64,000 bases of DNA from Pseudaeromonas paramecii (GCF_039540575.1 NZ_BAABFC010000006.1:62001-126000); one strand, 5' to 3'; shown: positions 8,835 to 18,724, counted from the stretch's first letter. The notes: generated by a model from the letters alone, not told the origin. Numbers and translations: made by a program.

Positions 8835-10295
8835 GTGCTGCAAACTCGCCAGCTGATGCTGGGGCTGCATCTTAGCCTCACCCTGATGTTCTTCTACAGC
8901 GTCACCATGCTGCCGCCCGTCTTCATCGGGCTCTTCTTTCACGAGCAGGCCATCTGGCCTTTCCTGCAGACGTTTGGCCTGGTGGCCCTCGTCGGCGGGA
9001 TTGGCAGTCAATTGACGCGCCAGCACAGGGTGGGGCTCAAACACAGGGATGGCTTCTGGGTGCTGGTGCTGTTCTGGTGCCTGTTTTCGGCGGTCAGTGC
9101 CTTGCCGTTTCTGCTCAGTCATGAGCTGGGGCTGGATCTGGCCTCGGCCTTTTTTGAGGCCATCTCCGGCATAACCACCACGGGCGCCTCGGCCCTCAAG
9201 GACGTGGACGGGGCGCCCAAGGCGTTCCTCTATTACCGGGCCCAGCTCAATTTTTGTGGTGGGTTGGGGATCATCATACTGGCGGTAGCCCTGCTGCCCA
9301 TCATGGGCACCGGGGGCGCCAAGCTGTACCAGACCGAGGCCCCCGGCGCCGCCAAGGATGAGAAGATCACCCCGCGTCTGGCCGACACGGCCCGCAGCCT
9401 CTGGTCCGTCTACGCCGGCTTGGGGCTCTTGTGTTGCCTGGCCTACTGGCTGGCGGGCATGAGCTGGTTCGACGCCCTGTGCCACGGCATTGCCACCGTC
9501 TCCTTGGGCGGGTTCTCCACCTATGGCGATAGCCTGGCGCACTTTGATTCCCTGCGCATCGAGCTGGTGGCCGGCTTGTTTTCCCTGTTGGCGGCGGTCA
9601 ACTTTGCCCTCTACTTCATGGCGTTGCGGCGGCGCAGTCTGGTGCTGTTGTGGCGTAACTCCGAGCTGCGGGGCTTCTTGGTGCTGGCGGCGGCTGTCAT
9701 CCTGTTTACCTGTTTCTGGCTGTGGCATGCCGGCCAGTTTGGCTGGCAGGAGGCCCTGGTGCACGGCTTCTTCCAGGCCGCCTCCATGATGACCGACAAC
9801 GGCCTGGGGGCGGCGGGCTACCCGGACTGGCCATTGCCCACCGCCCTGGTGCTGGTGCTGGCCAGCTTCTTTGGCGGCTGCGTCGGCTCCACCTGTGGTG
9901 GGCTCAAGATCATGCGTCTGCTGATCCTCTACCGCCAGCTGCATCAACAGATCCTGGAAGCCATACACCCTTATGCGGTGGCGCCCTTGAAGCTGGGGGA
10001 CAAGAAGGCTCCGGTGGACATACTCGAATCTGTGTCGGCCTTCGTATTTATCTATCTGGTCTGCACCCTGCTGTTTATCTGGGGTCTGAGCCTTACCGGG
10101 CTGGACTTGCTCAGCGCCATCGGCACCACGGCGGCCTGCATCAACAACATGGGCATCGGCTACGGGGTCACGGCGGCGGGCTTTGCCCCCTTGAGCAACG
10201 CAGGCAAATGGCTGATGAACCTGGCCATGCTGTTCGGCCGGCTGGAGATCTTGCCCATCCTCATCGTGATCTCACCCCGTTATTGGCGCTATTGA
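8835..10295 (+). CDS. trkH: Trk-type potassium uptake membrane subunit
   Basis: This 486-residue TrkH/KtrB-family potassium translocator shows the four pore-loop segments: TTTGAS, ATVSLGGFST, MMTDNGLGA and TAACINNMGIGYG. Each contributes a filter glycine. The protein is hydrophobic throughout and imports K+ together with the cytoplasmic TrkA gating subunit, which is not in the window. The start is a GTG preceded by GGGAG at 8824-8828. The length matches the TrkH family (about 480). Confidence 0.92.
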   Translation: MLQTRQLMLGLHLSLTLMFFYSVTMLPPVFIGLFFHEQAIWPFLQTFGLVALVGGIGSQLTRQHRVGLKHRDGFWVLVLFWCLFSAVSALPFLLSHELGLDLASAFFEAISGITTTGASALKDVDGAPKAFLYYRAQLNFCGGLGIIILAVALLPIMGTGGAKLYQTEAPGAAKDEKITPRLADTARSLWSVYAGLGLLCCLAYWLAGMSWFDALCHGIATVSLGGFSTYGDSLAHFDSLRIELVAGLFSLLAAVNFALYFMALRRRSLVLLWRNSELRGFLVLAAAVILFTCFWLWHAGQFGWQEALVHGFFQAASMMTDNGLGAAGYPDWPLPTALVLVLASFFGGCVGSTCGGLKIMRLLILYRQLHQQILEAIHPYAVAPLKLGDKKAPVDILESVSAFVFIYLVCTLLFIWGLSLTGLDLLSAIGTTAACINNMGIGYGVTAAGFAPLSNAGKWLMNLAMLFGRLEILPILIVISPRYWRY

Positions 10296-10343
10296 CCCCG
10301 CAAATTGTTCACATCTTCACCATTTGCATAGGTATTCCTTGCT

Positions 10344-10357
10344 ATCTGGCGCCAGAT
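10344..10357. promoter_or_regulatory. Perfect 14-bp palindrome upstream of the SLC1-type symporter
   Basis: ATCTGGCGCCAGAT is a perfect palindrome 46 bases before the symporter start, in the only promoter-sized gap (108 bases) between trkH and that gene. It could be an operator, but the cognate regulator is unknown. Confidence 0.35.
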
Positions 10358-10403
10358 CCATAGTCTGTGCGCCTGGAAAAATGCGAGATATGGAGATGAT
10401 AAT

Positions 10404-11675
10404 ATGGTCAAAAAAGCCCATAAAACCAAGTTAACCATCCGGATCGTGCTGGGCATGATCGCCGGTATCCTGGTGGGGGTGCTGCTGCGGCAACTGTATG
10501 CCGACAGTCCTTTCGCCAACGACTATCTGATCAATGGCCTGTTCAACATCGTCGGCCAGATCTTCGTCACCAGCCTCAAGATGCTGGTGGTGCCCCTGGT
10601 GTTTGTCTCCCTGGTCTGTGGCAGCGGCTCCCTGAAGGACACCAGCCGGCTGGGCCGTCTGGGCGTCAAGACCCTGCTGCTCTACCTGGCCACCACAGCC
10701 CTGGCGGTCGCCCTGGCGATCTTTGTTGCACAGCTGTTCAGCCCGGGGGCCGGCATGCACCTGACCGCGGCGGTGAGCTTCGATGCCAAACAGGCGCCGA
10801 GCCTGGCCGAGGTGCTGGTGGATCTCTTCCCCAGCAACCCCATCCAGGCCATGGCCGAAGGCAAGATGCTGCAGATCATCGTCTTCGCCCTGCTGGTGGG
10901 GGTGGCCATTGCCATCGCCGGCGAGGCCGGGGAGCGGGTGGCGGGCCTGTTCAATGATCTCAACGTGGTGATCATGAAGCTGGTGACCATCTTGATGAAC
11001 ATCGCCCCCTATGGCGTGTTCTGCCTGTTGGCCAAGTTGTTCGCCACCCAGGGCTTCGAGGCCATCAGCAGCCTGGCCAGCTACTTCCTGGTTGTGCTGG
11101 GGGTGCTGCTGCTCCACGGTCTGGTTTGTTACCCCGTGCTGCTCAAGCTGTTGTCGGGCCTCAACCCCATGCTGTTCCTGCGCAAGATGCGGGATGTGGT
11201 GCTGTTTGGTTTCTCCACCTCTTCCTCCAACGCCACCATACCGGTGACCATGGAGACGGTGACCAAGAAGATGGGGGTCAGCAACAGCGTCAGCTCCTTC
11301 ACCATCCCCCTGGGCGCCACCATCAACATGGACGGTACCGCCATCATGCAAGGGGTGGCCACCGTGTTCATCGCCAACGTCTACGGCATCGACCTGAGCC
11401 TGGGCCAGTTCATGACGGTGATCGCCACCGCGACCCTGGCCTCTATCGGCACTGCCGGCGTGCCCGGCGTGGGGCTCATCACCCTGGCCATGGTGCTGCA
11501 GCAGGTTGGCCTGCCGGTGGATGGCATCGCCCTCATCATGGGGGTGGATCGCCTGCTGGACATGACCCGGACCGCGGTGAACATCACCGGCGACTGCATG
11601 GTGACCTGTGTGGTGGCCAAGTCCGAGGGTGAGATGGACTTGGCCGTCTACGGCGACCCCAGTGCCGCCGTGTAG
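10404..11675 (+). CDS. Dicarboxylate/amino acid:cation symporter (SLC1/DAACS family)
   Basis: This 423-residue member of the glutamate/aspartate/dicarboxylate symporter family has the serine-rich hairpin 1 motif (FGFSTSSSNATIPVTM), the NMDGTA motif in helix 7 and hairpin 2 glycine-rich GTAGVPG. The helix 8 region ends with DMTRTAVNITGD. These are the substrate and sodium sites in GltPh-type transporters. Glutamate or aspartate uptake is the most likely job. The ATG at 10404 has GGAG at 10392-10395. The gene ends before a strong bidirectional terminator shared with the convergent penicillin-binding protein gene. Confidence 0.9.
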   Translation: MVKKAHKTKLTIRIVLGMIAGILVGVLLRQLYADSPFANDYLINGLFNIVGQIFVTSLKMLVVPLVFVSLVCGSGSLKDTSRLGRLGVKTLLLYLATTALAVALAIFVAQLFSPGAGMHLTAAVSFDAKQAPSLAEVLVDLFPSNPIQAMAEGKMLQIIVFALLVGVAIAIAGEAGERVAGLFNDLNVVIMKLVTILMNIAPYGVFCLLAKLFATQGFEAISSLASYFLVVLGVLLLHGLVCYPVLLKLLSGLNPMLFLRKMRDVVLFGFSTSSSNATIPVTMETVTKKMGVSNSVSSFTIPLGATINMDGTAIMQGVATVFIANVYGIDLSLGQFMTVIATATLASIGTAGVPGVGLITLAMVLQQVGLPVDGIALIMGVDRLLDMTRTAVNITGDCMVTCVVAKSEGEMDLAVYGDPSAAV

Positions 11676-11728
11676 GAAGAAGAGCTGCGCCTGCGCAGCC
11701 TGCAGGCCAACTAGCGCTGACTTGATGC

Positions 11729-11765
11729 CAAAAAACAGCCGCGGCATGCCGCGGCTGTTTTTTTT
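11729..11765. terminator. Bidirectional intrinsic terminator
   Basis: The palindromic stem ACAGCCGCGGC / GCCGCGGCTGT is flanked by an A run on the left and a T run on the right. It serves the symporter on the plus strand and the penicillin-binding protein on the minus strand. Confidence 0.9.
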
Positions 11766-14700
11766 AGGGCGTCGTCACTGGCGGGTCCGTATCGCCGGCT
11801 GTTGCCGGGGGCGCCGCGCTCAGGTAGGGGCCGAGCAGGGGGGCCATGCCTTTGAGCACCTGCACCGGCAGGGCCGAAGTGAAGCGGAAGTTGTCCGCCT
11901 TGCTGCCCTCGACAAAGGCGGTGAGGGTGCCGAAATGCCGTTCCCCCAGGTAGAAGACGAAGGTGGCGGTACGGTTCATGGCCTTGGAGGTGAGCACCTG
12001 GCCGTAGCGGCCCACCGTCTCGATGCGGTTATCGCCGGTGCCCGTCTTGCCGCCCATCTGCAGCGGCGTGCCATCGGCCTGGGCGAAGGTGCCGGCGATG
12101 CGCCGGGCTGTGCCGGCCTCCACCACCTGGGCCAGGACGTCGCGCAGCGCCCGGGCCACCGCCAGGGGCAACACCCGCTGGGGTTGGGCGCTGGGGGTGG
12201 TGAAGTGGCTCTCGTAGGGCGTGTTCTCGGCGAAATCCAGCTTGGCCAACCTGTGTACCGGTAGCCGGACGCCATCGTTGAGTATGATGCCGATAAGCTG
12301 GGCCAGGGCGGCGGGTCTGTCCCCCGAGCTGCCGATGGCGGTGGCCAGGGAGGGCACCAGGTGGTCGAAGGGATAGCCCAGCTGTTGCCAGCGCTGATGA
12401 ATATCCAGGAAGGCCTCGTTTTCCAGCAGGATGCGGATCCGCTTGTCCCGTGCGCCCTTGTGGCGGGAGCGGAACAGCCAGCCATAGACCTCCAGACGCT
12501 GCTCACTGCTGTCGGCCACCACCTGGCTGAAGGCGGCCTCCGGGTGCTGCATCAGGTAGCCCAGCAGCCACAGCTCCAGGGGATGGATGCGGGCCAGATA
12601 GCCCTGATCCGGCAAGGAGAAGGACTCCGGGCCATAGCGGCGGAACAGGCTCGCCAGCTGTTTTGGCGTGACCTTACCGGGCAGCCACTGCTGGATAAAG
12701 GCGCCCAGGGCGGCCTCGTCGGCCCGCGGGTAGAGATAGCGGTAGATCACGGCCAGCTTGGTGGCGCTCAGGTGTGAGCCTTGCAGCAGTGTGGTGAGCC
12801 GGGCGGCCTCATCCTGGCCCCGGTATTTGCGCCAGAAGCGCTGCAGATAGACGGTCCCCTCCTTGTCGGCGAAGCGATGCAGGTACTGCTCCCGGCGGGG
12901 ATCCTTGTCATTTTCCAGCAGGGCGCGGCGGGTGGGGTCCTGGGCCAGGGTGTAGCGTACCAGATCCCGCAACAGGCGGATGAAAGGCAGATTGATGGAC
13001 TCCTGCAAGGCCTGGCGCAGGGTGGGGCGCCGCTGGTTGTCTTCCTTGCGGAAGTTGCTGAAGGTGTGCAGGCCACCGCCGGTGAAGAAGCTCTCATATG
13101 GGCTGGCCGAGTAGCGTCGCTCCAGCGCCGCCGCCAGGATCTGCTCCAGGCTGGCATCGGGTTGCATCAGCAGGTAGTCGCGGCACCAGCGGCTGAGGCT
13201 ATCCAGAGGATCGAGCTTCAACTGGCGCAGCTGTTCGCGGCTCATCCGGCTCATGCTCTGATGCTGCTCGCTGATGATCTGCAGGTAGGTGGTGAGCACC
13301 CGCAGCTTGGCGGTGGAGCCCAGCTCCAGCTTGCTGGCCTCGTTGATATCAAACGGCTGATCCGTGTTGTCGGTCTGCACCCGCACCAGGAAGCCATCCG
13401 GGGTGCGCTCATACAGGGTGAAGCTGTAACGCACCTGGTCGGTCTTCTCCGGCGACAGCAGCCGCTCGCCATACAGGCCCAGCTGCTCGGCCACTGCCGG
13501 ATCCGCCAGGGAGTGCAGGTAGGCGGTGATCTGTTGCTGCAGGGGTACCTTGAGGTAGCTGCGGACCCTGAGATCCAGCCGATCCAGTTCATACAAGGAG
13601 AGCCCCAGCAGGCTGCTGAGGCGGCCGCGGGTGACAAACAGCGCCTTGTTACCGGCCACCTCCTGATAGGCCGGCGCCTGGGCAAACTGGCGAAAGGTTA
13701 CCTGGCTGGCGAGGGCTGCCGCCTGCAGGGCGGGGGAGAGTAACCCTTCCTGAGCCAGCAGCCGCAGGTAGCTGTCGGTGAGCCGGGCCAGCTCCTGGCG
13801 GCCGGAGAGCAGATAGAAGGAGGGGCGACGGTGGGCGATGAGCAGGCTGAGCACCTGGCGCAACGCCAGGGCCTGAGCGGCTAGCTGACGGTCATCGTCA
13901 GCCGGGGCAGCCAGGGCGGTCAGGGTCTGCTGTGGATCGGCGCCATACCAGACCCAGAGGCCATCGGCGATGCCATGGACTTCACCATAACCGGGGGCGG
14001 CGGCCAGGGGCACGGCATTGAGGTAATCCCGCAACAGCTGCTGGCGATAGGCCAGGGTCAGCACACTGCTGCCATAGGCCTTCACCGAGGCGGCGGCCAT
14101 CTGCCTGAGCTTCTCGCTGGCGGAGACGGTGCGACCTTCCGGCGAGTGGCGGAACTTCTCCATCTGGGTGGCCAGGGTGCTGCCGCCTGAGCTGCGCACC
14201 GTTACCCCCAATAGCTTGGCCCCCTGGGCCAGCAGGGCATTGCCAAAGCGCGGCCAGTCCACCGCCGGGTTGCGCAGCGGATAGTCATCCTGCAGCAGAT
14301 CCTTTTGCTCGATAAACAGCAAGCTGGCGGCCAGCAGGGGCGGCACGGCGGCCTGACCATCCAACTGGTGCTGCGGGAAGCGGGCCTGATAGAAGATCTG
14401 CCCGCCATCCTCCAGCAGGGTCAGGCCGGCTTGGCCCTTCTCGGCATAGGGCGGTGTCAGGCCGTGGCGCAGATAGCCATACAGCGCCGGGCTGTGGCGC
14501 ACCTGCTGGGTCAGCGCGAAGCCGCTGCGGGTCAGCCGCTGTTGAAAATCCGGCAGCCGGGTATAACCCAGGCGCGCATCGTAGGGGCCTTCAGTGGGAA
14601 ATTGAATGCGGGGGCTGGGGCCAGGACCCAGCTGCCAGGTGAGGCGTTGGGCATACTGGTGCAGCCAGTGAGCCTCGCCCCAACCGGTCATCATCTCGCC

Positions 14701-14868
14701 GGCGATGGCCCCGATCAGCAAGAGCAGCAGGCTCAGGGGGAGGATAAACCGCAGCCGAATCCGCCGTCGGGTGCGGGCGGGGCGGATGGCAACCGCGTCG
14801 GTCTCTTTTTCATGCTCAAGTGGCTGGGGGGCGTCTGCCTGCCAAGCCTTCAATGGTTCGACATCCAT
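11764..14868 (-). CDS. Divergent class A penicillin-binding protein (GT51 plus transpeptidase)
   Basis: The 1034-residue protein has a cytoplasmic N-terminus, one membrane anchor (about residues 40-60), a GT51-like glycosyltransferase region (about 175-310) and a transpeptidase domain. The transpeptidase triad is intact: STAK (S518-K521), SIN (624-626) and KTGTG (941-945). The glycosyltransferase keeps E187, which aligns with the first catalytic glutamate, but has FIEQKDL in place of the usual ED-RF motif. Q256 (KLRQM) stands where the second catalytic glutamate (E290 of E. coli PBP1b) is expected. GGSTLATQ is recognisable. It is longer than PBP1a/1b and is not PBP1c by its motifs. The role is probably specialised wall synthesis. 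AAGGAG lies 8 bases before the ATG. Confidence 0.82.
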   Translation of the reverse strand: MDVEPLKAWQADAPQPLEHEKETDAVAIRPARTRRRIRLRFILPLSLLLLLIGAIAGEMMTGWGEAHWLHQYAQRLTWQLGPGPSPRIQFPTEGPYDARLGYTRLPDFQQRLTRSGFALTQQVRHSPALYGYLRHGLTPPYAEKGQAGLTLLEDGGQIFYQARFPQHQLDGQAAVPPLLAASLLFIEQKDLLQDDYPLRNPAVDWPRFGNALLAQGAKLLGVTVRSSGGSTLATQMEKFRHSPEGRTVSASEKLRQMAAASVKAYGSSVLTLAYRQQLLRDYLNAVPLAAAPGYGEVHGIADGLWVWYGADPQQTLTALAAPADDDRQLAAQALALRQVLSLLIAHRRPSFYLLSGRQELARLTDSYLRLLAQEGLLSPALQAAALASQVTFRQFAQAPAYQEVAGNKALFVTRGRLSSLLGLSLYELDRLDLRVRSYLKVPLQQQITAYLHSLADPAVAEQLGLYGERLLSPEKTDQVRYSFTLYERTPDGFLVRVQTDNTDQPFDINEASKLELGSTAKLRVLTTYLQIISEQHQSMSRMSREQLRQLKLDPLDSLSRWCRDYLLMQPDASLEQILAAALERRYSASPYESFFTGGGLHTFSNFRKEDNQRRPTLRQALQESINLPFIRLLRDLVRYTLAQDPTRRALLENDKDPRREQYLHRFADKEGTVYLQRFWRKYRGQDEAARLTTLLQGSHLSATKLAVIYRYLYPRADEAALGAFIQQWLPGKVTPKQLASLFRRYGPESFSLPDQGYLARIHPLELWLLGYLMQHPEAAFSQVVADSSEQRLEVYGWLFRSRHKGARDKRIRILLENEAFLDIHQRWQQLGYPFDHLVPSLATAIGSSGDRPAALAQLIGIILNDGVRLPVHRLAKLDFAENTPYESHFTTPSAQPQRVLPLAVARALRDVLAQVVEAGTARRIAGTFAQADGTPLQMGGKTGTGDNRIETVGRYGQVLTSKAMNRTATFVFYLGERHFGTLTAFVEGSKADNFRFTSALPVQVLKGMAPLLGPYLSAAPPATAGDTDPPVTTP

Positions 14869-15016
14869 GGTGTCGACTCCTTGTCACTGCAATATGCATT
14901 CTTGTTATGGTACCCCCAGGCGATCGGCATGAGGGGGCTACTGATGAGTGTATCTGGGCTGCCCGCCGATGGATGAGAGCAGGATACCTTTTTTATTTAT
15001 CAACGGAAAAAGTTCC

Positions 15017-15038
15017 AAACGGGCCGGTTTCCCGGCCC
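15017..15038 (-). terminator. Weak terminator hairpin after the chemoreceptor
   Basis: On the minus strand, GGGCCGG - GAAA - CCGGCCC is followed by GTTT, seven bases after the stop codon. The T tract is short. Confidence 0.55.
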
Positions 15039-15044
15039 CTGGGG

Positions 15045-16913
15045 TTAGAGGGTGAAATGGGCCACCTTGCCGTTGAGGGCGGCGGCCATTTTTTGCAGCT
15101 CGTGGGCGGTTTGTTCGCTCTGGGTGGCGATTTCGGCCACCTGGTCGGCGGCATCCGAGATGGCGGTGAGGTTGCTGGAGATCTCATCCGACACCTTGGT
15201 TTGCTCCTCGGCTGCGGTGGCTATCTGGGCGGACATGTCGGTGATCTGGGTGACCGCCAGGGTGATCTGCTCCAGGGCATCCCGGGCCTGACGGGCATCG
15301 TCCACCGACAGCTCCGCCAGCTTGCGGCTGGTGGTCATGGAGTCTACCGCATCCTGAGTGGTGCCCTGCAGCGTGTTGATGGTGTTCTGAATTTCGCTGG
15401 TGGCGGTGGCGGTGCGTTTGGACAGCACCCGCACCTCGTCCGCCACCACCGCAAAGCCGCGGCCCTGCTCACCGGCCCGGGCGGCCTCAATGGCGGCATT
15501 GAGGGCCAGCAGGTTGGTCTGCTCGGCAATCCCCTGAATGGTGGTCACCACGCCGGAAATTTCCAGGGCGTGCCGGTTGAGCAGCTCGATCACCTCGGTG
15601 GCGCGGCTGACCTCGTCGCTGAGGCGACCGATGGACTCACCGGTCTGCACGACCGTGCTGCGGCCATGTTCGCTGTGTTGCGAGGCTTCCAGAGCCATGG
15701 CCGCTGTGTTCTCGGCATTGCTGGCGATCTCTTGGGTGGCGGCGGCCATCTCGGTCACCGCCGTGGCCACCATGCCGATCTCGTGTTGCTGCCGGCGGAC
15801 CTCTTCGGCCGAGTGCTCGCTGCGTGACAGCCCCAGACCGGCGCTCTCGCCGATTTCCCCGGCCTGCTGACGGATATGGCCGATCAACTGGTGCTGGCTC
15901 TCCACAAACTGGTTGAAGTTAGTGGCCAGGGCACCTATCTCGTCGTTGATGCGGATGCTGATGCGCTGGGTCAGATCCCCGGCGCCGCTGGCGATATTGC
16001 GCAGGGCCTGGGAGACCTGGGCCAGGGGACGGAACAGCACATTCAGCATCAGGCCGGTGAGCAGTATGCTGCCCACCAGCACAGCCAAGGCCACCCCCAG
16101 CTGCAGCAGCAGTTGGGTTTTCAGGGGGGCGAGCAGGGTGTCGGCATCCAGCAGGAACACCAGCACCCACTGGCTGGAAGGTTCCTCAATGGCCCAGACC
16201 AGCTTCTTCTGCCCCAGAAACTCGACGGGAGTCAGTGATGGCTGACGGGCAATCTGCTGGATCTGGTCGGCGGAGAGTTGGGGATCCAGCTCACTGACGG
16301 GCTTGAGTACCCATTGCTTGTCGGCGAAGGCGATGACGGTGCCGTCCTTGTGGATCACCAGGGTCTGGCCGTTGGCCGGCAACGGGGTCTTCTCCAGGGT
16401 ATTGAGCAGGCGGGAGAGGGTCACCACCCCGGCCACCACTCCTTTGTCCACCGCCTGGGCATAGCTGACGATGAGTTCCTTCAAGGAGGCGCTGACGTAG
16501 GGCTTGGTCAACAGGATACCGCCGGCCTTCTTGGCATCGATATACCAGTCCCGCTGGCGCGGATCATAACCGGTGCGGTCTATGCTGGGGTCGGCGTCGA
16601 ACATCCTGCCGCTGTCATCCCCGTAGAATGCCAGGGCCAGGTTGGCGGCCTGCTGGGCCTGTTGCAGGTTCTGGGTTATGTCCCCCTGGTCATAAAACTT
16701 GGCCAGGGTCTGCACGGCCGTCTTCTTACCCGCCAGCCAGGTTTCCAGGGTGATGGCACTCTGCTCACCTATGCCCTTAACCGCCAGGAAGCTCTGCTGC
16801 ATCAACTGGCCCTTGAGGGTGAGGTAGCTGTTCCAGCTCATCAGGGCCACCACGATAAACAGCGCGGTGGCCATGGCCAGCAGAATTTTGGTCTTAAGCG
16901 AGGTGATCTGCAT
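15045..16913 (-). CDS. Methyl-accepting chemotaxis protein with periplasmic Cache domain
   Basis: This 622-residue chemoreceptor has an N-terminal membrane helix (about residues 8-28) and a periplasmic dCache_1-type sensor with the DPRQRDWY segment that contributes to ligand pockets. A second membrane helix (about 270-295), a HAMP linker and the conserved signalling hairpin tip (EAARAGEQGRGFAVVADEV) follow. It would report a small-molecule ligand to CheA/CheW; the ligand cannot be inferred. The ATG at 16913 follows AAGGA with 9-base spacing. A GTG at 16946 would add 11 residues (NPPTLQGCPR) before the membrane helix and is rejected. It stands alone, not in a che operon. Confidence 0.92.
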   Translation of the reverse strand: MQITSLKTKILLAMATALFIVVALMSWNSYLTLKGQLMQQSFLAVKGIGEQSAITLETWLAGKKTAVQTLAKFYDQGDITQNLQQAQQAANLALAFYGDDSGRMFDADPSIDRTGYDPRQRDWYIDAKKAGGILLTKPYVSASLKELIVSYAQAVDKGVVAGVVTLSRLLNTLEKTPLPANGQTLVIHKDGTVIAFADKQWVLKPVSELDPQLSADQIQQIARQPSLTPVEFLGQKKLVWAIEEPSSQWVLVFLLDADTLLAPLKTQLLLQLGVALAVLVGSILLTGLMLNVLFRPLAQVSQALRNIASGAGDLTQRISIRINDEIGALATNFNQFVESQHQLIGHIRQQAGEIGESAGLGLSRSEHSAEEVRRQQHEIGMVATAVTEMAAATQEIASNAENTAAMALEASQHSEHGRSTVVQTGESIGRLSDEVSRATEVIELLNRHALEISGVVTTIQGIAEQTNLLALNAAIEAARAGEQGRGFAVVADEVRVLSKRTATATSEIQNTINTLQGTTQDAVDSMTTSRKLAELSVDDARQARDALEQITLAVTQITDMSAQIATAAEEQTKVSDEISSNLTAISDAADQVAEIATQSEQTAHELQKMAAALNGKVAHFTL

Positions 16914-17073
16914 ACGGGGACATCCTTGCAAGGTGGGGGGATTCACTGGGCAGACGGATTAGCTGCGTCCTGTGTTTATCGGCACAAGTATAGATAAGCA
17001 CAGTCTTTTTTCTGGCTTAGTGGTGTGGATATTCGGTAAACGACGCCCTGTCGGGCCAGAAGGCTGGCGACAT

Positions 17074-17104
17074 AAAAAAAACGGGCGTCTACGACGCCCG
17101 TTTT
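17074..17104 (-). terminator. Intrinsic terminator of ybiT (bidirectional shape)
   Basis: The stem ACGGGCGTC / GACGCCCGT with a TAC loop has a seven-A run at 17074-17080 that becomes the U tract for the minus-strand ybiT transcript. Confidence 0.9.
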
Positions 17105-17128
17105 GTGTTTCTGGCAACGCTGTGGGGC

Positions 17129-18724
17129 TTAGCCCTCGATGCCCTGGCTGCGCAGGTAGTCTTCGTAGTTGCCGCCGAAGTCGACGATCTTCTCCGGGGT
17201 GATCTCCAGCACCCGGGTAGCCAGGGAGCTGACGAATTCCCGGTCGTGGGAGACGAAGATCAGGCTGCCCTGGTACATCTCCAGCGCCAGGTTCAAGGAC
17301 TCGATGGATTCCATGTCCAGGTGGTTGGTGGGTTCGTCCATGATGAGCACGTTGGGCTTTTCCATCATCAGCTTGCCAAACAGCATGCGGCCCTTTTCCC
17401 CCCCGGACAGCACCTTGACCTTCTTCTTGATGTCGTCCTGGCCGAACAGCAGGCGACCCAGCACGCTGCGTACCGCCTGTTCGTCATCGCCGGGCTGACG
17501 CCACTGGCTCATCCAGTCAAACACGGTGAGATCGCAGTCGAACTCTTCGGCATGATCCTGGGCATAGTAGCCAATCTTGGCATTTTCGGACCACTTGATG
17601 CTGCCGGCGTCCGGGGTCAGCTCGCCCACCAGCGTCTTGATGAGGGTGGTCTTACCCACGCCGTTGGTACCGATCACGGCAATCTTCTCGCCCACTTCCA
17701 TCATCATGCGGAAGTCCTGGAACAGGGGGCCTTCATCGTAGCCCTTGGCCAGGGCTTCGATCTCCAGGATGTTGCGGTAGAGCTTCTTCTCCTGCTCGAA
17801 GCGGATGAAGGGGTTCTGCCGGCTGGAGGCCTTCACCTCTTCGAGCTGGATCTTGTCGATCTGCTTCAGGCGCGAGGTGGCCTGCCGGGACTTGGAGGCG
17901 TTGGCGCTGAAGCGGCTGACGAAGGATTGCAGATCGGCGATCTGGGCCTTCTTCTTGGCGTTGTCGGCCAGCAGGCGCTCGCGGGCCTGGGTGGCGGCGG
18001 TCATGTAGTCGTCATAGTTGCCCGGGTAGACCCGCAGCTCGCCGTAGTCCAGATCCGCCATGTGGGTGCACACCATGTTCAGGAAGTGACGGTCGTGCGA
18101 GATGATGATCATGGTGCTGTTGCGGCTGTTGAGCATCTGCTCCAGCCAGCTGATGGTGTGGATGTCCAGGTTGTTGGTGGGTTCGTCCAACAGCAGGATA
18201 TCCGGGTTGGAGAACAGCGCCTGGGCCAGCAACACCCGCAGCTTCCAGCCGGGGGCTACCTCGCTCATGGGGCCGTTGTGTTGCTCCAGCGGGATCCCCA
18301 CCCCCAACAGCAGCTCGCCGGCGCGGGCCTCGGCGGTGTAGCCGTCGTATTCGGCGACCTTGCCTTCAAGCTCGGCGGCACGCATGTAGTCTTCGTCGGT
18401 GGCTTCCATATTGGCGTAGATGGCGTCGCGTTCGGCGATGGCCGCCCACAGCTCGGTGTGGCCCATCATCACCACGTCCAGCACCCGCATGGCCTCGTAA
18501 GCGAACTGATCCTGCTTCAACTTACCGATGCGCTCGTTGGGATCCATGGAGACGTTGCCGCCGGAGGGCTCCAGATCGCCGCCGAGGATTTTCATGAAGG
18601 TGGACTTGCCGCAGCCGTTGGCGCCGATGAGGCCGTAACGGTTACCTTCGCCGAACTTGACGGAGATGTTCTCGAACAGCGGTTTGCTGCCGAACTGCAT
18701 GGTGATGTTGCTGGTGACTAACAC
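17129..18724 (-). CDS. ybiT: ABC-F ATPase YbiT
   Basis: This 531-residue soluble ABC-F protein has two ABC domains, each with Walker A (GANGCGKST and GTNGVGKTT), an ABC signature (the second is LSGGEKGR) and Walker B with DEPTN. The interdomain linker is charged. The sequence follows E. coli YbiT closely from MLV-SN-TMQFGSKPLFE to the end. ABC-F proteins bind the ribosome E site and rescue or tune translation; YbiT has no membrane segment. The first codon is GTG with AGGA seven bases upstream. The DHA2 transporter gene lies 84 bases upstream on the same strand. Confidence 0.95.
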   Translation of the reverse strand: MLVTSNITMQFGSKPLFENISVKFGEGNRYGLIGANGCGKSTFMKILGGDLEPSGGNVSMDPNERIGKLKQDQFAYEAMRVLDVVMMGHTELWAAIAERDAIYANMEATDEDYMRAAELEGKVAEYDGYTAEARAGELLLGVGIPLEQHNGPMSEVAPGWKLRVLLAQALFSNPDILLLDEPTNNLDIHTISWLEQMLNSRNSTMIIISHDRHFLNMVCTHMADLDYGELRVYPGNYDDYMTAATQARERLLADNAKKKAQIADLQSFVSRFSANASKSRQATSRLKQIDKIQLEEVKASSRQNPFIRFEQEKKLYRNILEIEALAKGYDEGPLFQDFRMMMEVGEKIAVIGTNGVGKTTLIKTLVGELTPDAGSIKWSENAKIGYYAQDHAEEFDCDLTVFDWMSQWRQPGDDEQAVRSVLGRLLFGQDDIKKKVKVLSGGEKGRMLFGKLMMEKPNVLIMDEPTNHLDMESIESLNLALEMYQGSLIFVSHDREFVSSLATRVLEITPEKIVDFGGNYEDYLRSQGIEG

